A DNA stretch of 28,978 nucleotides from the IMG/VR virus record IMGVR_UViG_3300012930_000025, positions 1 to 28,978 of that record; one strand, written 5' to 3'. The notes beneath the pieces are model-generated. The model was not told the DNA's origin, did not search any database, and saw only the letters and a program-made list of their open reading frames with translations. Below are positions 26,486 to 28,978 of the stretch, piece by piece (the first letter of the stretch is position 1; each line of letters starts with the position of its first letter). Source of the DNA: a virus. Position numbers and translations under genes: made by a program.

Positions 26486-26720
26486 GCGCACCACCAAGAA
26501 AGCCAAGCCGGACGGCATGTCCGGTGACAAACTGAAAGCCAACATCGAAAAGATTTACGGCAACGATCAAAGCCAAGGCGCCTTCTCGCGCTTGATCGGC
26601 GTTCATGATCGCACCGTGCGCGCATGGATCGGTGGCCGCTTCCCGGTGCCGCGCTATATCGCCATGCTCGTCAACCTGATGATCGCGACCGAAACCAGCC
26701 CGGAGGATTTGAAGCCATGA
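26469..26720 (+). CDS. Small Cro-like HTH protein (83 aa)
   Basis: A Lys-rich N-terminal arm ([20 protein letters not shown]) and a helix-turn-helix at about 36-56 ([20 protein letters not shown]). Residues RTVRAWI are typical of recognition helices in Cro/CopG-like phage regulators. It begins at TTG, 16 bp inside the recombinase end, with AAGGAAA upstream; an internal ATG at 26517 would remove the basic arm. It is co-transcribed with the recombinase and may control it or the cassette promoters. Confidence 0.78.
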   Translation: MTKPAKRTTKKAKPDGMSGDKLKANIEKIYGNDQSQGAFSRLIGVHDRTVRAWIGGRFPVPRYIAMLVNLMIATETSPEDLKP

Positions 26721-26827
26721 CAATTTTTGTTTGCATAGAATGTCAATTCGAGGGAAACGTCGATATTATTTGTGCGTTCACAAATGAGGACCGCGCCATC
26801 AAATCGAAATGGGATTTGAAGCCATGA
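26717..26827 (+). CDS. Miniprotein bounded by direct repeats (36 aa)
   Basis: [20 protein letters not shown] followed by FTNEDRAIKSKWDLKP. One CxxC-like motif (CIEC) occurs near the start, with another Cys at 19. Its ends are two copies of a 16-bp repeat that each supply a stop-start overlap (CCATGA), so the ORF looks inserted or duplicated as a unit. Codon use is more AT-rich than neighbouring genes. The function is unknown. Confidence 0.6.
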   Translation: MTIFVCIECQFEGNVDIICAFTNEDRAIKSKWDLKP

Positions 26828-26937
26828 TCGTCGCCATCGTCATCAGCGCTTTTGTCGCATTGTGGGTTGTCGAATGGTGCCGTCAGCGCGAGCTAGACCG
26901 CGAGATCGAGGCATGGAAGCGACGTTTCGAGGATTGA
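26824..26937 (+). CDS. One-helix membrane miniprotein (37 aa)
   Basis: MIVAIVISAFVALWVVEWCR, then QRELDREIEAWKRRFED. An N-terminal transmembrane helix followed by a charged cytoplasmic helix, like spanin-free phage membrane peptides of unknown function. It is coupled to the preceding miniprotein by ATGA and is the last gene before the cassette 7 terminator. Confidence 0.62.
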   Translation: MIVAIVISAFVALWVVEWCRQRELDREIEAWKRRFED

Positions 26938-26946
26938 AAATGTCAA

Positions 26947-26979
26947 AGGCCCCGCAGTGCAAACTACGGGGCCTCTTTC
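26947..26979 (+). terminator. Terminator of cassette 7
   Basis: AGGCCCCG pairs with CGGGGCCT; the interior AGT/ACT pairs and a GCAA tetraloop complete the hairpin. The T-rich tail is weaker (CTTTCATCTTT) than in the other cassettes. Confidence 0.82.
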
Positions 26980-27016
26980 ATCTTTCCGGCCCGCTCGCGT
27001 GGCGCTGGCCATGGCG

Positions 27017-27025
27017 CAAGGGGAA
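27017..27025 (+). promoter_or_regulatory. Orphan CAAGGGGAA box
   Basis: A perfect box lies after the last cassette terminator. A TTG follows only one base later and opens a 58-codon frame (27027-27203) that runs antisense into the gene at 27103. The spacing is too short for translation as in the other boxes, and no shared promoter precedes it. It is probably a relic of a lost cassette. Confidence 0.5.
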
Positions 27026-27102
27026 CTTGATCCACAGGGCTTCCGGCGAGCGGCGGGAAGATAGCGAAACCTTGTGCAAAATCGCCCCTCTGTCAATCGT
27101 GC

Positions 27103-27621
27103 TCACGCCCCCGCGCGCAAGCTTTCCCAAAATATTCCGAGCCGGTGGCCGGCATCCGAGAGGATTTCCGCCGCCCGCGACCGCCCCCGGTAGGGCGATC
27201 TGAAGCCGAGCGCCTCCCCGGTTTCGGTTAAGCCCCGCCCAAAGCACGCTACTTGATCGGCGACGAATGACGGGCGGAACCCTATTTCGGTTTTCGCCCG
27301 GTAGTACAATCGCTTATGATCTAATTGCGCTTCGCTTCGCGCCAGCCCGGACATTTGCGCGGGATCGAACGCATAAATTCGGTTGAGATCAACGCTGCCC
27401 AAGGGGGCCTGTAAGCCGCCAGCGACCCAGTGGAGCGCGTAGCGCCTAAGCGCCGAGTATTCCATCACTGATATGATTTGACGCATCCACGCCTTCCCTA
27501 GCGCGTCATCGAGCATGGTAATTCGGCGCGTCGAGCGCGAGCGGCCAGCGACCGTGAAAAACTGTTCGGCTTTTTTGAGACGTTCCGCTGTGGGTCCGGC
27601 GTCATCGACGGGGAGTTGCAT
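27103..27621 (-). CDS. Protein of unknown function (172 aa)
   Basis: MQLPVDDAGPTAERLKKAEQ, a basic stretch (RSRSTRRITMLDDALGKAWM), then a helical middle (VMEYSALRRYALHWVAGGLQ) and a C-terminus with LGFRSPYRGRSRAAEILSDA. It may contain a helix-turn-helix-like fold, but I cannot point to one confidently. Its start is about 190 bp from the end of the DUF1376 gene, across the ATGCAA repeat patch, which could be its operator. A regulatory or replication-associated role is possible from this position. Confidence 0.68.
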   Translation of the reverse strand: MQLPVDDAGPTAERLKKAEQFFTVAGRSRSTRRITMLDDALGKAWMRQIISVMEYSALRRYALHWVAGGLQAPLGSVDLNRIYAFDPAQMSGLARSEAQLDHKRLYYRAKTEIGFRPSFVADQVACFGRGLTETGEALGFRSPYRGRSRAAEILSDAGHRLGIFWESLRAGA

Positions 27622-27814
27622 CAGCGACTTCCGCTTGAGGATGCGGCAACGCTACTGCCGAGTTCTCCACATTGGCAAGCCTCTTGCTACGCGCAGCAAC
27701 AGAGAAGGTAGAAGTTATATCTTTCTTATTTTAGTAGCATTGCACAAGCCTATGCAAAATCGATGCAAACGGTATGCAACAGCAATGCATATGCATCGTA
27801 TCTGTTTAGGATTT
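27622..27814. other. AT-rich non-coding gap
   Basis: This 193-bp gap is clearly richer in A and T than the flanking genes. It contains the ATGCAA repeat series and a TTATTTTAGTAG stretch. No small gene is convincing. It could hold a promoter for the gene at 27621 or an origin-like element. Confidence 0.5.
27738..27796. repeat. ATGCAA repeat series with 11-bp spacing
   Basis: ATGCAA begins at 27752, 27763 and 27774, and ATGCAT at 27785 and 27791, with a related TTGCAC at 27740-27745. Four members are exactly 11 bp apart, so they face the same side of the helix. This is typical of iterons or of cooperative operator sites. Confidence 0.7.
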
Positions 27815-28159
27815 TCAATGCTTTAGGCCGTTGATCCGTGCCCATCTTTTATTCGCAGCAAGCGCACGTTTCTCTCTCAAATTTTGCACGTTTATGCGCG
27901 TATCGGTTAGGCGCTTTTGTGAGATCGAACCGCCTGCAATTGTCATCGGCCGCATGACCTTTGCTTTGATTTTGCGCCAGCGCGGTAATGTCACGCCGCT
28001 GATCCGCGCCAGTTCCCTATCGTCATCAATCAATCGTCCGCCCTGCAACCACATCGTGAACAACAAACGACAATAAACTCCAAATTCTTCCGCCGACATA
28101 TGCCATGTGTCAGCAAGCAAAACTTGCGGCCTGAGTGGCAGGATCGGAAATTCTGCCAT
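27815..28159 (-). CDS. DUF1376-type (YdaU-like) protein
   Basis: The protein has 114 residues. LRPQVLLADTWHMSAEEFGV, then YCRLLFTMWLQGGRLIDDDR and ELARISGVTLPRWRKIKAKV match the DUF1376 domain, a winged-helix-like module found in phage replication-initiation regions (YdaU type), usually followed by a longer C-terminus. Here the protein ends soon after (REKRALAANKRWARINGLKH), so it is a short version. It follows the nuclease gene by 7 bp with GAGGCG as the ribosome site. The role in DNA replication is an inference from family context. Confidence 0.82.
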   Translation of the reverse strand: MAEFPILPLRPQVLLADTWHMSAEEFGVYCRLLFTMWLQGGRLIDDDRELARISGVTLPRWRKIKAKVMRPMTIAGGSISQKRLTDTRINVQNLREKRALAANKRWARINGLKH

Positions 28160-28166
28160 GGCGGCG

Positions 28167-28706
28167 CTACGCCTCCCAGAAAGCGACTTTGACCTTCAAT
28201 GCGCAAATGTCTGCATATAAAAAGATGTCCGAGCCAGTGAACCGAAATACAGCTAGACCAGCCCGCAACATTTTTCTGTCGCGTCGGCGATCCTTTGCAA
28301 TCTGATCTTTAGAACTATGATATGGAGCCCCATCACATTCGACGACTGCGATTTTTCCGTTTGGTTTTCTGACTATCCAATCGGCGCGGTATCGTTCCCA
28401 TTTCCATCCCGGAATGATTTCACATTCGTTCGCAAAAATTTCGTTCGCAAAAATTTCATAAAGCGCGACGCCCATTTGCGTTTCAATGGGGCTTTCGGTG
28501 AGTTTATCGATGCTTTTGGTAAACTTTGACGTGGCAACTGCAACTCTTCTGTCAGCGCACGCCCTTTGTGCTTTTGCTACAGCAAGCGCTCTTTCAAGTT
28601 CAAGACGGCGCGCTTTTACAATGTCCGGCCACACTCGCGAAGCAATCACTTGACCAATGGTCACCGGCCTGAATTCGCCTTCGACTTTTGCATCAGGAAA
28701 AATCAT
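28167..28706 (-). CDS. DUF559/Vsr-like nuclease
   Basis: The protein has 179 residues. The C-terminal 110 residues look like the restriction-endonuclease-like fold of DUF559/very-short-patch-repair proteins: ESPIE (71-75), WERYRADWIV with Asp109, AVVECDGAPYHSSKDQIAKD with the E-x-D pair at 123/125 and His130, then RRRDRKMLRAGLAVFRFTGS. These supply the metal-binding acidic residues of a PD-(D/E)xK nuclease. A 15-bp tandem duplication in the DNA creates EIFANEIFANE (84-94) just before the core. The start overlaps the upstream stop by ATGA. Confidence 0.82.
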   Translation of the reverse strand: MIFPDAKVEGEFRPVTIGQVIASRVWPDIVKARRLELERALAVAKAQRACADRRVAVATSKFTKSIDKLTESPIETQMGVALYEIFANEIFANECEIIPGWKWERYRADWIVRKPNGKIAVVECDGAPYHSSKDQIAKDRRRDRKMLRAGLAVFRFTGSDIFLYADICALKVKVAFWEA

Positions 28707-28978
28707 AGTTGATCGCCATTATCCACAATCCGCAGCCAGCTATATTTCCTGATTTTGCTTTGCCGCTTGGAGCTATCGAGAATGCTGTGCCGGATGATCA
28801 GGGTTTTGGCGGCCAGCCCATCCAACACCGGCTGCGGATTGCCATCGACTTGGGCAAGCTCCACATCGTGATCTGATCCATACTCACGGCCCCAGATCGA
28901 ATAGCGCCTCATGGCCTTGGCTCTTTTTCTTGAAGCCAGCGCTCCGCGATTGGCTTTGGCTCTTTTTCTTGAAGCCAG
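28703..28978 (-). CDS. Partial protein with 13-residue basic repeat, 5' end outside
   Basis: The frame runs from the right edge to a stop at 28703. An ATG at 28912 would give a 69-residue protein, but the frame stays open to the edge and the upstream part encodes LASRKRAKANRGA followed by LASRKRAKA, so the real gene probably starts beyond the window. The visible C-terminus has VELAQVDGNPQPVLDGLAAK and SSKRQSKIRKYSWLRIVDNG. No family is recognised. It is coupled by ATGA to the nuclease gene. Confidence 0.6.
   Translation of the reverse strand: MASRKRAKANRGALASRKRAKAMRRYSIWGREYGSDHDVELAQVDGNPQPVLDGLAAKTLIIRHSILDSSKRQSKIRKYSWLRIVDNGDQL
28917..28978. repeat. 23-bp repeat at 39-bp period reaching the window edge
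   Basis: Identical 23-bp copies at 28917-28939 and 28956-28978, beginning TTGGCTC and ending GAAGCCAG, form part of a 39-bp tandem unit (13 codons). The second copy ends exactly at the last base, so more units may lie beyond, or the assembly may have broken here because of the repeat. Confidence 0.85.

Noticed and set aside
27027-27203. TTG-started frame after the orphan CAAGGGGAA box
   Set aside because: Only one base separates the box from TTG, and the frame runs antisense into a better-supported gene.
28719-28727. TTATCCACA, a perfect DnaA-box match
   Set aside because: A single copy inside a coding region; one 9-mer does not make an origin.
1-28978. CRISPR array, tRNA or rRNA genes, insertion sequences, terminal direct repeats of the window
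   Set aside because: No regularly spaced repeat-spacer pattern, tRNA-like fold, transposase or match between the two window ends was seen on reading.

Overview
The window looks like part of a temperate or formerly temperate short-tailed (P22-like) phage, or a prophage, of an alphaproteobacterium, probably of the rhizobial group. It is GC-rich. The head and tail genes follow the P22 order: terminase, portal, scaffold, coat, gp4-like, gp10-like, a needle-position protein, three ejection proteins, then fibres. The host assignment rests on composition and the general look of the proteins and is an inference. No lysis genes, polymerase, primase or tyrosine integrase are visible, and genes run off both ends, so this is not a complete phage.

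Layout. (1) 1-15.8 kb, minus strand, is the late virion block. Read from its upstream end it holds terminase large subunit, P22-like portal, scaffold, N4-gp56/DUF4043-like coat, two small virion-type proteins, a gp4-like connector, a gp10-like hub with an inserted beta domain, a needle-position protein, three ejection proteins (one with a lytic-transglycosylase-like domain), a collar-type fibre and a fibre cluster with a duplicated N-terminal module. Strong minus-strand terminators lie at 2.27 kb and 9.15 kb. A 16-bp site one base away from bacterial parS sits between two virion genes at 9649-9664. (2) 15.8-18.4 kb, minus strand, is a tight chain of ten small genes, mostly joined by ATGA overlaps, including a DUF2493/SLOG protein. 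(3) 18.5-19.7 kb, plus strand, is a four-gene mini-operon pointing against the block, with two zinc-ribbon proteins and a DGQHR (ParB/sulfiredoxin-like) protein. (4) 19.7-20.7 kb is a control region: a small minus-strand gene and a plus-strand HTH regulator diverge around a palindrome, followed by a convergent non-coding stretch with a 29-bp direct repeat. (5) 20.66-21.34 kb, minus strand, holds the terminase small subunit and a small basic protein, about 5 kb from the large subunit.

(6) 21.36-26.98 kb, plus strand, is the most unusual part: a run of short transcription cassettes. Most are built as promoter, short leader with a hairpin, an invariant CAAGGGGAA box, start codon, one to five mostly tiny genes, and a terminator whose tail reads TTTTTCTTT. 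Five good promoters and one decayed one share a TTGAC[A/G]-N18-TA core (18 or 19 bp in one copy) that overlaps an inverted repeat with arms AGGGCTT/AAGCCCT, so one regulator could control all of them. Cargo includes an ArdC-type antirestriction protein, a TTG-started secreted cysteine-rich peptide, several one-helix membrane miniproteins, a serine recombinase and a Cro-like HTH protein. The box is also found before the HTH regulator at 19.97 kb.

(7) 27.1-29.0 kb, minus strand, holds a DUF1376-type replication-associated protein, a DUF559/Vsr-like nuclease, an unknown protein, an AT-rich patch of ATGCAA repeats at 11-bp spacing, and a partial gene at the right edge encoding a 13-residue basic repeat. 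Functions named here come from reading motifs and gene order. No database search was possible.
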